DNA of 54,727 nucleotides from Collinsella aerofaciens (GCF_015555045.1 NZ_JADNJQ010000015.1:1-54727); one strand, 5' to 3'; positions 46,604 to 54,475 are shown, counted from the first letter of the stretch. Notes: generated by a model from the letters alone, not told the origin. A program made the numbers and translations.

Positions 46604-46702
46604 AAACGCCCCTAAGCGGCAATCTGACGTTCAATCGTCGGTCGCGTACCCAAAGTACGCTTCCCTCCTCTTTCACGTCACCTTGCTCGCTTAGGGGCGT
46701 TT
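46604..46702. repeat. Long hairpin D: 15-bp perfect inverted repeat with nested hairpin
   Basis: Arms 46604-46618 and 46688-46702 are perfect complements. The 69-base interior holds GCGTAC/GTACGC, giving the same outer-stem plus inner-hairpin plan as hairpin A. Together with the next promoter it fills the 322-base gap before recQ. Confidence 0.85.
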
Positions 46703-46847
46703 TCGCTGACTTATGCTCAACCAGCGACGTTTGCGCGCTTGTCAAGAGATTAGCCGTTGGGAAAGTGTCCAAAAATCCCACGCTCGTTCCTTTTGGATTG
46801 CGTTGCCCGTGGCCGACGGCCGTGCGGCACCGGTCCGCGTGGCGGCG

Positions 46848-46853
46848 TATAAT
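46848..46853 (+). promoter_or_regulatory. -10 box of recQ
   Basis: A consensus TATAAT lies 32 bases before the recQ ATG. No good -35 box is seen. Confidence 0.5.
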
Positions 46854-46884
46854 CGGCGGCAGATGACTTGGACGTTAGGAAACC

Positions 46885-48864
46885 ATGACCGATAGCATGC
46901 AGCAGATGGCGCTCGACACGCTCGGCGCCTATTTTGGCTACACCTCGTTTCGCCCGGGGCAGGACCGCATGGTGGATGCGATTCTTGCAGGCCGCGATGC
47001 GCTGGGTGTTATGCCCACGGGCGCCGGCAAGTCCATTTGCTACCAGGTGCCCGCGCTCATGCTGCCCGGCATCACCTTTGTGGTGAGTCCGCTGCTGTCG
47101 CTTATGGAGGACCAGACCCGTGCGTTGCTCGCGGCGGGTGCGCGACCTAGCTATCTCAACTCCAGCCTTACCCCGGCCCAGCAAAACACCGTGCTCAAGC
47201 GGGCGCGTGAGGGCCGCTACCAGCTTATGTACGTGGCGCCCGAGCGCCTGCTCGAGCCGCGCTTTTTAGCCTTTGCGCAGGAGGCCGCGGTGGACGGCGG
47301 CATTGGCGTGCCGCTCGTGGCCATTGACGAGGCCCACTGCGTGAGCCAATGGGGCCAGGATTTCCGCCCCGCCTACCTGCAGATTCGCGAGTTTATCGGT
47401 TCGTTGCCGCGGCGTCCGATCGTGGCGGCCTTTACCGCCACGGCGACCGAGCGCGTGCGTGCGGACATTCAGCAGATGCTCGGCCTGCAAAACCCCGCGA
47501 CCGTGGTGACGGGTTTTGATCGCAAGAACCTCTACTTTGGTTGCGAGGAGATGGGCGACAAGGCCAAGACCGCGTGGGTGCGCGACTATGTGATCGCGCA
47601 TTCGAGCGAGAGCGGCATCGTGTATTGCTCGACCCGCAAGACGGTCGATGCGCTGGCCGCGGAGCTTGCCGAGGCACTGGGCCCCAGCGGCATTCGTGTG
47701 GGGCGCTACCATGCCGGCATGGGCAACGACGCCCGCCGCCAGAGCCAGCGTGCCTTTATCGACGACGACATCCAGGTGATGGTTGCCACCAACGCCTTTG
47801 GCATGGGCATCGACAAGCCCAACGTGCGTTACGTGATTCACAACAACGTGCCCGAGAGCATCGAGGCCTACTACCAGGAGGCGGGCCGCGCCGGCCGAGA
47901 TGGCGACCCGGCCAGCTGCCATCTGCTGTGGAACGGTAACGATTTCCGCATGCGGCGCTTTTTGATCGACCGCGGCGATGCGGCCGACGAGGCGCTTGAC
48001 GACGAGCAGCGCGCGTGGGCGCTCCAGAACCGTTATCGCCTGCTCAGCCAGATGGAGGGCTACTGCAATACCACCGGCTGCCTGCGCGAATACATGCTGC
48101 GCTACTTTGGCGACGAAGCCGCGGCCGAGCATGCGGTTGCGGCTGCTGCGGGCGGCACCACAGACGACGCCGAGGGCTGCGGCAACTGTAGCAACTGCCT
48201 CACGCAGTTCGAGGTCGAGGACGTCACCGACATGGCCCGCGCCGCCGTGCGCTATGTGGCCACGCGCCCTATGCGCTTTGGCAAGTCGCTGATCGCCGAC
48301 GTGCTTCACGGCGGCAACACCGAGCGCATTCGCCAGATGCATCTGGACGAGGATCGCGGCTACGGCGAGCTGTCGAGCGAATCGGTCGGGCGCATCAAGG
48401 ACATCATCGGCCAGCTGTGCGGGCGGGGCTACCTGGCCACCTCGCAGGGCCAGTATCCGGTCGTGGGTCTGGGCCCGCGTGCCGGCGAGGTCGAGGACGA
48501 GACGTTCGCCTTTACCGTTAAGCGTCGCGCGTCCAAGCGCAAGGCCTCGGCCCGTGCCCGCCGTGCGGTGGATTTGCTGCGCGAGGAGGCCGAGCTGGAT
48601 CAGCGACCGCGCGTGGGCGACGACGCCGAGCTGTTTGAGCGCCTACGGGCACTCCGCAAGGAGATCTCGACCGAGCTGGAGATGGCGCCGTATATGGTCT
48701 TTTCCGACAAGGCCCTGCGCGGCCTGTGCCGCCTGCGTCCGCAGACGCGCGAGGAGCTGATCCAGGTCAACGGCATTGGCGAGAAAAAAGCCGACGCCTT
48801 TGGCGAGCAGTTTATGGCGGCGATTGAAGAATTTGAGTCCGAGCATGCGCGGGATGGAGTGTAA
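46885..48864 (+). CDS. recQ: ATP-dependent DNA helicase RecQ
   Basis: This 659-residue helicase has FRPGQDRMVDAIL, Walker A PTGAGKSICYQ, the DEAH box AIDEAHCVSQWG, motif VI QEAGRAGRDG, a zinc site with four cysteines (CNTTGC..CGNCSNC, about 391-435), the RQC winged helix and a C-terminal HRDC domain (about 580-655). RecQ unwinds forked and structured DNA. It stands between GntR copies 2 and 3, and the GntR-3 ATG is two bases after its stop, so the two are coupled. That arrangement is unexpected for a housekeeping helicase within sugar genes. Confidence 0.95.
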   Translation: MTDSMQQMALDTLGAYFGYTSFRPGQDRMVDAILAGRDALGVMPTGAGKSICYQVPALMLPGITFVVSPLLSLMEDQTRALLAAGARPSYLNSSLTPAQQNTVLKRAREGRYQLMYVAPERLLEPRFLAFAQEAAVDGGIGVPLVAIDEAHCVSQWGQDFRPAYLQIREFIGSLPRRPIVAAFTATATERVRADIQQMLGLQNPATVVTGFDRKNLYFGCEEMGDKAKTAWVRDYVIAHSSESGIVYCSTRKTVDALAAELAEALGPSGIRVGRYHAGMGNDARRQSQRAFIDDDIQVMVATNAFGMGIDKPNVRYVIHNNVPESIEAYYQEAGRAGRDGDPASCHLLWNGNDFRMRRFLIDRGDAADEALDDEQRAWALQNRYRLLSQMEGYCNTTGCLREYMLRYFGDEAAAEHAVAAAAGGTTDDAEGCGNCSNCLTQFEVEDVTDMARAAVRYVATRPMRFGKSLIADVLHGGNTERIRQMHLDEDRGYGELSSESVGRIKDIIGQLCGRGYLATSQGQYPVVGLGPRAGEVEDETFAFTVKRRASKRKASARARRAVDLLREEAELDQRPRVGDDAELFERLRALRKEISTELEMAPYMVFSDKALRGLCRLRPQTREELIQVNGIGEKKADAFGEQFMAAIEEFESEHARDGV

Positions 48865-48866
48865 CG

Positions 48867-49622
48867 ATGGCATTCGACGATAAAACCGACCGCACTGACG
48901 TGCCCGCCGTGCCGCTGTACCAGCAGGTCATGGATGACCTAAAGGGCGAGATCGCGCGCGGCGTGTACCCCGCCGGCTCGCGCATCCCTGCCGAGATGGA
49001 GCTCGCGAAGTCCTACGGCGTGGGGCGCATCACCGTGCGCCGTGCCATCGAGGAGCTGTCGCGCGCGGGGTATCTCAACCGCCAGCAGGGGAGGGGCACG
49101 TTTGTGTGCGCCCCCAAGCTCAAGCGCAAGATTCGCCAGAAGGGTGACGTCCAGAGCTTTACTGAGGGTTGTGCTGCCAACGACATGGTGCCGGGTGCGC
49201 GTCTGGTGTCGCGCACGGTGGTCGCGGCGACGCACGAGGATGCGGCGTTCTTTGGCGTGGAGCCCGGCTGCGAGCTTATCGTGGTCGAGCGCGTGCGCAC
49301 GGCCGACGGCATCCCCGTCATGCTCGAGAACAACGCCTTTGTGCTTGCCGACCATCCCTACCTGCAGACGCTGGCCGACGAGGACCTCACCGATAACTCA
49401 ATCTTTGCGCTCGTTGCCGAGCATTCGGGTCGCGCGCCGCTCAAGTCCGACCCCTGCACCGTGGAGATTGCGCTTGCCGATACTCAGACGGCCCCGCTGC
49501 TGGAGGTGCCGGTCGGCGAGCCTCTCTTCTATATGGAGGCCTACTTTACCGACGCCGGCGGGCGCCCTCTACTGCTCGGCCGCCAAAAGATCGTGGGCTC
49601 GCGCTACGTCTTCGACATCTAA
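48867..49622 (+). CDS. GntR-family regulator with UTRA domain, copy 3
   Basis: This 251-residue regulator has a winged HTH (about 15-85, PAEMELAKSYGVGRITVRRA, QQGRGTFVC) and a UTRA domain (about 105-245). It resembles copy 2 more than copy 1. The ATG lies two bases after the recQ stop. It is followed by a 144-base AT-richer region with repeated TAGAAC motifs and then SIS copy 3, which it most likely regulates. Confidence 0.9.
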   Translation: MAFDDKTDRTDVPAVPLYQQVMDDLKGEIARGVYPAGSRIPAEMELAKSYGVGRITVRRAIEELSRAGYLNRQQGRGTFVCAPKLKRKIRQKGDVQSFTEGCAANDMVPGARLVSRTVVAATHEDAAFFGVEPGCELIVVERVRTADGIPVMLENNAFVLADHPYLQTLADEDLTDNSIFALVAEHSGRAPLKSDPCTVEIALADTQTAPLLEVPVGEPLFYMEAYFTDAGGRPLLLGRQKIVGSRYVFDI

Positions 49623-49627
49623 CGTCC

Positions 49628-49732
49628 ACAGATAGAACAACATAGAACAAATTTGCTGAGATGACTTCACGGGCGTTGTTACACGTGCTATAAATAGGAC
49701 AACATAGAACGACAGCAGGTACGAGCTGTCGT
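49628..49732. promoter_or_regulatory. Control region of SIS copy 3 with TAGAAC repeats
   Basis: ATAGAACAACATAGAAC (starting near 49631) and ATAGGACAACATAGAAC (starting near 49694) are direct repeats with two TAGAAC half-sites each, suitable for a GntR dimer. A leader hairpin follows (ACGACAGC at 49709-49716 with GCTGTCGT at 49725-49732). Confidence 0.6.
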
Positions 49733-49766
49733 CGTTCAAAGCCGCCCCACAAGGAGGAGCATCAGC

Positions 49767-50735
49767 ATGAACGCACATGATCTGGTTCAGGAAATCATCG
49801 AGCGCAAGGGCAAGATCGAGAACGTCTTTTGGATCGCTTGCGGCGGTTCGATGATCGATCTCATGCCGGCCAACGAGCTGCTCAAGCGTGAGGCCACCAC
49901 GTTTACCTCGACGGTCTACACGGCACGCGAGTTTTGCCTGATGGCTCCCAAGAGTCTTGGCGAGAAGTCGCTCGTCATCGCCTGCAGCCACAGCGGCAAC
50001 ACGCAGGAGGTCGTCGACGGCTGCGAGATGGCGCTGGCCGCCGGTGCCGAGGTCATTGCCCTCACTGACTGCGAGGGCTCCAAGATCGATAACGGCAAGT
50101 GGACCACCTGGGTCTATCCGTGGGGCGAAGGCGTGCCGCAGGCCGAGGTACCGCAGGGCATTGGCGCTCTGATCGCCGCCGAGTTGCTCGACCAGCAGGA
50201 GGGTTACGAGGCGCTTGCCGACATGTATGCCGGCCTCAAGCAGATGGATGCGCTGCTGCCCGCCGCCCGTGAGAAGGTCAACGCCGAGCTGGGCGCCCGC
50301 TTTGCCGAGCTCTGCCAGCAGCACAAGTTCTTCTATATCCTGGGCTCCGGCCCCAACTTTAGCCAGACCTATGCCATGGCCATCTGCTCGCTCATGGAGA
50401 TGCAGTGGCAGCACTGCTGCTACATCCACTCCGGCGAGTACTTCCATGGCCCGTTCGAAGCCACCGAGCCCGGCGTGTTCTACTTTGTGCAGCTCGGATC
50501 GGGCGAGTGCCGCCCCATGGAGGAGCGCGCTCTTGCGTTCCTCAACACGCACACCGATACAGTCATGGTGCTCGATGCGCTCGAGTACGGCGTGGGTGAA
50601 GTGCCTGCCAGCGTGCGTTCGTACCTGGAGCCGATCTTCTTCTACGCGATGAGCTGCGAGCTGCGTGCCGCCCGCGGCAAGGTGTTCGACCACAGCCCCG
50701 AGATTCGTCGCTACATGGGCATCGAGCAGTACTAG
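49767..50735 (+). CDS. SIS-domain sugar-amine 6-phosphate deglycase-like protein, copy 3
   Basis: This 322-residue SIS protein has WIACGGSMIDLMPA in the first SIS loop, CSHSGNTQEVV in the second phosphate loop, and the catalytic block HSGEYFHGPFEA with Glu224 and His227, closest of the three to FrlB (GEFRHGP). It ends RRYMGIEQY. The reaction expected is cleavage of a 6-phosphorylated Amadori compound to a hexose phosphate and an amine. CAAGGAGGAG precedes the ATG. It ends at a bidirectional terminator shared with the dehydrogenase gene. Confidence 0.85.
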   Translation: MNAHDLVQEIIERKGKIENVFWIACGGSMIDLMPANELLKREATTFTSTVYTAREFCLMAPKSLGEKSLVIACSHSGNTQEVVDGCEMALAAGAEVIALTDCEGSKIDNGKWTTWVYPWGEGVPQAEVPQGIGALIAAELLDQQEGYEALADMYAGLKQMDALLPAAREKVNAELGARFAELCQQHKFFYILGSGPNFSQTYAMAICSLMEMQWQHCCYIHSGEYFHGPFEATEPGVFYFVQLGSGECRPMEERALAFLNTHTDTVMVLDALEYGVGEVPASVRSYLEPIFFYAMSCELRAARGKVFDHSPEIRRYMGIEQY

Positions 50736-50787
50736 GTACCGGGAAAAGCATTCACCTTCGATTCGCAAGCGAACAGCGTGCGTAAAA

Positions 50788-50823
50788 AGCGGGCCGCGCC
50801 GGGGATTTCCGGTGCGGCCCGCT
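50788..50823. terminator. Bidirectional terminator between convergent genes
   Basis: AGCGGGCCGCGCCGG (50788-50802) pairs with 50809-50823 (one G-T). AAAA lies on the left side, giving a T-run for the minus-strand dehydrogenase transcript. Confidence 0.85.
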
Positions 50824-50865
50824 TAGTATCGCGCTTAGATTCGCAAGGTTGCGGTAGCCAGCGGC

Positions 50866-51843
50866 CTACTTTGCGTCGTAGGCCTCGGCGTCCCACCAGT
50901 CGAGCTGGGCGATGTTGTCGCGGATGTGCTGGCAGCTCTTGTGGAGGCCCTCGAGCTCGTGCTCGGACAGGTCCAGCGTGTAGACCTCCTCGACGCCCTC
51001 GGCACCGATCACGCACGGCAGGGAGGTGAAGATGCCCTCCTCGCCATACTGGCCGGTCATAAGCGTAGAGGCCGAAAGCACGGCATGCTCGTTGTGCAGC
51101 ACGGCGGCGCAAACGCGCGCGGCGGAGTTGGCGACGGCGTACTCGGTGCACTGTTTGCCCTGGTAGGTTACGTAGCCGCCCTTGCGCGCGAGCTCCTCGA
51201 CCTCCATGTGGTCAAAGGCGTACTTGTCGGGGTTCTCGGCCTGAAGCTCGTTAAGGCTCTTGCCGGCGATGGTTGCGGCCTTAAAGGCAGCCAGCTGGCT
51301 AAAGCCGTGCTCGCCGATCATGTAGGCGTCGACGGACTTGGGGCTTACGCCGACCTTCTTGGAGATCTCGGTGCGCAGGCGGGCGGAGTCCAGGCCGCAA
51401 CCCGAGCCGATGATCTTCTTGGGATCGTAGCCGGTCAGGTGCCACAGCTCGGTGCACACGACGTCGCAGGGGTTGGAGATGCTCACGAAGATGCCGTCGA
51501 AGCCGGCGTCGACGATGCGCTTGGCAAAGGAGCGGGCGGCGTCGGTGGTAAAGAACAGCTCGCCGTCGCGGTTGCCGGCGGCCAGCGCGACCTTGCCGGC
51601 GGCGTTGACGATGACGTCGCAGCAGGCAAGCTCCTCGTAGTGGTCGTAGCAGTTGACGATCTTGGTGTTGTACGGGACAAACGAAAGGGAGTCGCGCAGG
51701 TCCTGGACCTCGGACGTCACCTTGGCCTGGTTGATATCGCACAGGTACAGCTCATCGGCAATGCCCTGCATGAGCAGACTGTTGGCAACATGTGCTCCTA
51801 CGTGGCCCTGGCCGACCACACCGATCTTACGCGTCTGGTACAT
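50866..51843 (-). CDS. L-2-hydroxyacid dehydrogenase of the lactate dehydrogenase family
   Basis: This 325-residue NAD-dependent enzyme has GVVGQGHVGAHVA for cofactor binding, SISNPCDVV and the catalytic His179 in IGEHGFSQ. The substrate loop (AAGNRDGELFF) lacks the usual LDH GxxRxxGE(S/T)R pattern, and EELARKGGYVTYQGKQ is close to L-2-hydroxyisocaproate dehydrogenases, so it may reduce branched 2-keto acids as well as or instead of pyruvate. The ATG at 51843 follows GAAAGGA; longer in-frame starts up to 51936 lack one. It is a single gene on the minus strand. Confidence 0.87.
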   Translation of the reverse strand: MYQTRKIGVVGQGHVGAHVANSLLMQGIADELYLCDINQAKVTSEVQDLRDSLSFVPYNTKIVNCYDHYEELACCDVIVNAAGKVALAAGNRDGELFFTTDAARSFAKRIVDAGFDGIFVSISNPCDVVCTELWHLTGYDPKKIIGSGCGLDSARLRTEISKKVGVSPKSVDAYMIGEHGFSQLAAFKAATIAGKSLNELQAENPDKYAFDHMEVEELARKGGYVTYQGKQCTEYAVANSAARVCAAVLHNEHAVLSASTLMTGQYGEEGIFTSLPCVIGAEGVEEVYTLDLSEHELEGLHKSCQHIRDNIAQLDWWDAEAYDAK

Positions 51844-51936
51844 ATATGTATCCTTTCGGCCGAGTTTTTCGCGTCGAACCATTGTAGCGTCCTGCTGCCA
51901 CTTTGCTAGGCTAAAGCGCCATAGATTTTTGGGCAT

Positions 51937-52053
51937 GCCTTAATCTCTACTTTTGGAGTGATTTGGGCCGCTGACGGCATCGCCGGGCGATGTACTCGCG
52001 CGGATGGGGCCGGTCGTTGTACCATAACTGCAACTGACTCGTAAGGAGCATCC
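51937..52053. promoter_or_regulatory. Divergent intergenic region, dehydrogenase/metA
   Basis: This short GC-rich region carries the AAGGAG ribosome binding site of metA. No SAM riboswitch or T-box could be recognised, and the room (117 bases) is tight for one. Confidence 0.4.
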
Positions 52054-52980
52054 ATGCCCATTCGCATCCCCGACGCCCTCCCTGCCGCCGCGCAGCTCGA
52101 GAGCGAGAACATCTTTGTCATGACCGAGTACCGCGCGCTGCACCAGGACATCCGTCCGCTGCGCGTGCTCATCCTCAACCTCATGCCCACCAAGATTGCC
52201 ACCGAGACGCAGATCATGCGCAAGCTCTCCAACACGCCGCTGCAGGTGGAGGTGGACCTGCTGCGCACCAAGACGCACGAGGCCACGCACGTGAGCGCCG
52301 GCCACCTGGAGACGTTCTACCGCACGTTCGACGACATCCGCGACATCCACTACGACGGCCTGATCATCACGGGCGCGCCGGTGGAGCAGATGCCGTTCGA
52401 GGAGGTCGACTACTGGCCCGAGCTCTGCCAGATCATGGATTGGTCCACCACGCACGTGCACTCTACGCTGCACATTTGTTGGGGCGCACAGGCCGGTCTG
52501 TACCATCATTACGGTATCCAGAAGTATGACCTGCCGGCAAAGGCGAGTGGCGTGTTCGAGCATTATCTGGTGAAGCCGCAAAGCCCGCTGGTCCGCGGCT
52601 TTGACGACCGTTTCTATGCCGTGCATTCGCGTAACACCGATGTGCGCCGCGAGGACGTGGAGGCCGAGCCGCAGCTTGAGGTCGTGGCCGTGTCCGACGA
52701 GGTGGGCCTGTACATCGTCAAGTCGACCGACAGCCGTCGCTTCTTTGTCTTTGGCCACCCCGAGTACGATACCGACACGTTGCGCCTGGAGTACGAGCGC
52801 GACGTGAAGCGCGGCCTCAACCCTCAGGTGCCGGTGCATTACTTCCCGGGTGACGACCCCGCCGCCGAGCCGCGCAACGTCTGGCGCAGCCAGGCTCAGC
52901 TGTTCTACACCAACTGGCTCAACTACTATGTCTATCAGACCACGCCCTACGACCTGGCCCGCGCCGGCGAGGAGCACTAG
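52054..52980 (+). CDS. metA: Homoserine O-acetyltransferase (MetA family)
   Basis: This 308-residue enzyme activates homoserine for methionine synthesis. The nucleophile is Cys142 in HICWGAQAG. His and Glu of the triad appear to lie in FGHPEYD. Residue 111 in TGAPVEQM is glutamate, which in characterised MetA proteins goes with acetyl-CoA, while glycine at that place goes with succinyl-CoA. The name homoserine O-acetyltransferase is therefore preferred over succinyltransferase. GTAAGGAG precedes the ATG. It converges on the cyclo-ligase gene with only 23 bases between the stops. Confidence 0.94.
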   Translation: MPIRIPDALPAAAQLESENIFVMTEYRALHQDIRPLRVLILNLMPTKIATETQIMRKLSNTPLQVEVDLLRTKTHEATHVSAGHLETFYRTFDDIRDIHYDGLIITGAPVEQMPFEEVDYWPELCQIMDWSTTHVHSTLHICWGAQAGLYHHYGIQKYDLPAKASGVFEHYLVKPQSPLVRGFDDRFYAVHSRNTDVRREDVEAEPQLEVVAVSDEVGLYIVKSTDSRRFFVFGHPEYDTDTLRLEYERDVKRGLNPQVPVHYFPGDDPAAEPRNVWRSQAQLFYTNWLNYYVYQTTPYDLARAGEEH

Positions 52981-53003
52981 ACCGTCGGGAAGTGCGCCAG
53001 CCG

Positions 53004-53600
53004 TTAGGCGCTGATGATGTGGGGTAGCGGCAGGTCGTGGGCGTCGGTGGGGATGTGGTCGACACGCTGCTCGTCAAAGGCGATGCCGATGATTTGACAT
53101 GCAGGCGAGAGCATGGGCAGGTAGCGGTCATAGCAGCCGCCTCCGTAGCCTAGGCGCGCGCCGGTTTGGTCGAAGGCCACGAGCGGCACAACAATCATGT
53201 CGAGTGCTTCGGCAGGCACGATAGGGAAGCGGTTGCTGTCGATGTTCGTAGCCGCAAAGGCCTGCGTGGGGTGGGCGATAAACGGAGCCGCGGACGCATC
53301 GTCGGCGGCAACTGCCCGCATACACATGCGCTGGCCACAAGCCACGGTGTCTGTTGCCGAGAGCATGCACGGATAGGCCACGCGCCAGCCGCGCGCGGCG
53401 GTCGCAGCGGCAAACGCGGCAGGGTCTGCCTCGGAACCCACCGCGGCATAGACGGCAACGGTGCGCGACACCGCGGCATCCAAGCGATCCGACAGCTCAA
53501 CCAGCCGCGCACAGATAACGGCAGACTTTGCCGCCCGCACATCCAAATCAAGAGCATCGCGCCGAGCAATCACCGCCCGTCGCAACTCAGCCTTGTCCAT
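53004..53600 (-). CDS. 5-formyltetrahydrofolate cyclo-ligase
   Basis: This 198-residue protein is a 5-formyl-THF cyclo-ligase (MTHFS), which converts 5-formyl-THF to methenyl-THF with ATP. MDKAELRRAVIARRDAL is the typical start, IVVPLVAFDQTGARLGYGGGCYDR is the nucleotide/folate site (GYGGGxYDR) and GIAFDEQRV follows. The ATG at 53600 is chosen over a start at 53627, which would give an atypical N-terminus. Dispersed repeat R4 lies about 17 bases upstream, within the leader. Confidence 0.93.
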   Translation of the reverse strand: MDKAELRRAVIARRDALDLDVRAAKSAVICARLVELSDRLDAAVSRTVAVYAAVGSEADPAAFAAATAARGWRVAYPCMLSATDTVACGQRMCMRAVAADDASAAPFIAHPTQAFAATNIDSNRFPIVPAEALDMIVVPLVAFDQTGARLGYGGGCYDRYLPMLSPACQIIGIAFDEQRVDHIPTDAHDLPLPHIISA

Positions 53601-53616
53601 CCCGGCCCTCTCTCCC

Positions 53617-53662
53617 AAACCTACCAAAAAGGGACAGGTTTATTTTGGCAGGTTTTATCTGG
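53617..53662 (+). repeat. GGGACAG-core palindromic repeat, copy R4
   Basis: AAACCTACCAAAA, core GGGACAGGTTTATTTTGG and CAGGTTTTATCTGG, in the same orientation as R1. It sits between the cyclo-ligase start and the terminator of hicB. Confidence 0.88.
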
Positions 53663-53668
53663 TCAAAC

Positions 53669-53709
53669 GTCGAAGCCGCCACAAAGGCGCCCTGTGTGGC
53701 GGCTTCGAC
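53669..53709 (-). terminator. 15-bp perfect hairpin downstream of hicB
   Basis: GTCGAAGCCGCCACA (53669-53683) pairs perfectly with 53695-53709. On the minus strand a short GTTTGA follows, so termination is plausible but weak. Confidence 0.7.
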
Positions 53710-53721
53710 TCGACGTTGGCT

Positions 53722-54051
53722 TCACAGCGCCGCAGCGATCGCTTCAGTCACAAACTTATTGAGTGACTCACCCTTCTTTGCCGCTGCCAGCGCTGCTTGC
53801 TTATGGAGCTCAGAGCCCGTTCTTACGTTGAACGAGCCCTTAAAAGCCCGCTCGGGTTCCTTGCCCTTCTCGGCGCAAAACTCAAGGTAATCGTCGACGG
53901 CGTCGTGGAAGCATTGCTCCACTTCTTCAGCCGTGGAGCCTTCAAATACGATTGCGTCCCTAATGCCGGCGACCATACCTGTTAGCACATGCTGTTCGGC
54001 ATTGAACTCGACCGGGGCGAAATAACCTTTGTATGCCAAAACGTTACTCAT
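53722..54051 (-). CDS. hicB: HicB-family antitoxin
   Basis: This 109-residue antitoxin has a HicB RNase H-like N-terminal fold (KGYFAPVEFNAEQHVLTGMV, FEGSTAEEVEQCFHDAVDDYLEFC) and a C-terminal ribbon-helix-helix region (KGSFNVRTGSELHKQAALAAAKKGESLNKFV) that should bind its promoter. The ATG at 54051 is preferred over that at 54066 because GGAGG lies five bases upstream. It overlaps the end of hicA by eight bases, so translation is coupled. Confidence 0.92.
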   Translation of the reverse strand: MSNVLAYKGYFAPVEFNAEQHVLTGMVAGIRDAIVFEGSTAEEVEQCFHDAVDDYLEFCAEKGKEPERAFKGSFNVRTGSELHKQAALAAAKKGESLNKFVTEAIAAAL

Positions 54052-54307
54052 GACTACCTCCGACATCTTGCAGAAAGCGAACGATGTTTCGAATGGTCCC
54101 CGCTGTCAATTCGTCAGATGGATGAGGCGCGTGCATTACGAACATCCTGCCATCTGATGGCCTGTAGAAGCGAACGCGCGATCCGGATGTCTTGCCTTTG
54201 CTGTCCATTTCAAAGCCATATGAAGCCATGACTTTTAAAAAATCCGCATACCGATAAGTTGAAGGGCAGCTAAACAGTTGGGCGATGAGTTTATCGGATC
54301 GAGTCAT
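54044..54307 (-). CDS. hicA: HicA-family mRNA interferase toxin
   Basis: This 87-residue toxin has the HicA dsRNA-binding fold. The usual GSH motif is replaced by SGSRVRFYR, and the conserved MHAPHPSDELTAGTIRNIVRFL follows, as in the GSRV subfamily, whose catalytic histidine may be in the HxPHP motif. HicA toxins cleave mRNA and are neutralised by HicB. Toxin-first order with overlapping antitoxin is typical. The region upstream contains TATAGAACA repeats that may be the operator. Confidence 0.9.
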   Translation of the reverse strand: MTRSDKLIAQLFSCPSTYRYADFLKVMASYGFEMDSKGKTSGSRVRFYRPSDGRMFVMHAPHPSDELTAGTIRNIVRFLQDVGGSHE

Positions 54308-54365
54308 CCCGCCTCACATTCTGCAACTATATTCTAGTTGCAATTTCAGGTCGTTGCAAGCACCT

Positions 54366-54404
54366 CTACTATAGAACATGTGTGCGTATAGAACAAGTGT
54401 TCGA
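54366..54404. promoter_or_regulatory. TATAGAACA repeats upstream of hicAB
   Basis: TATAGAACA occurs twice (near 54370 and 54387), separated by TGTGTGCG. It probably serves as the HicB operator. The half-sites resemble those upstream of SIS copy 3. Confidence 0.5.
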
Positions 54405-54475
54405 ATCACCACTGAGAATGGGGACAGGCATCTTTGTGGTGGTCTGTGCTGTGGAGTGGGCGTCTGCGGCAGTTC

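Noticed and set aside
51937-52053. SAM riboswitch upstream of metA
   Set aside because: The gap is only 117 bases and no kink-turn or conserved SAM-binding core could be found.
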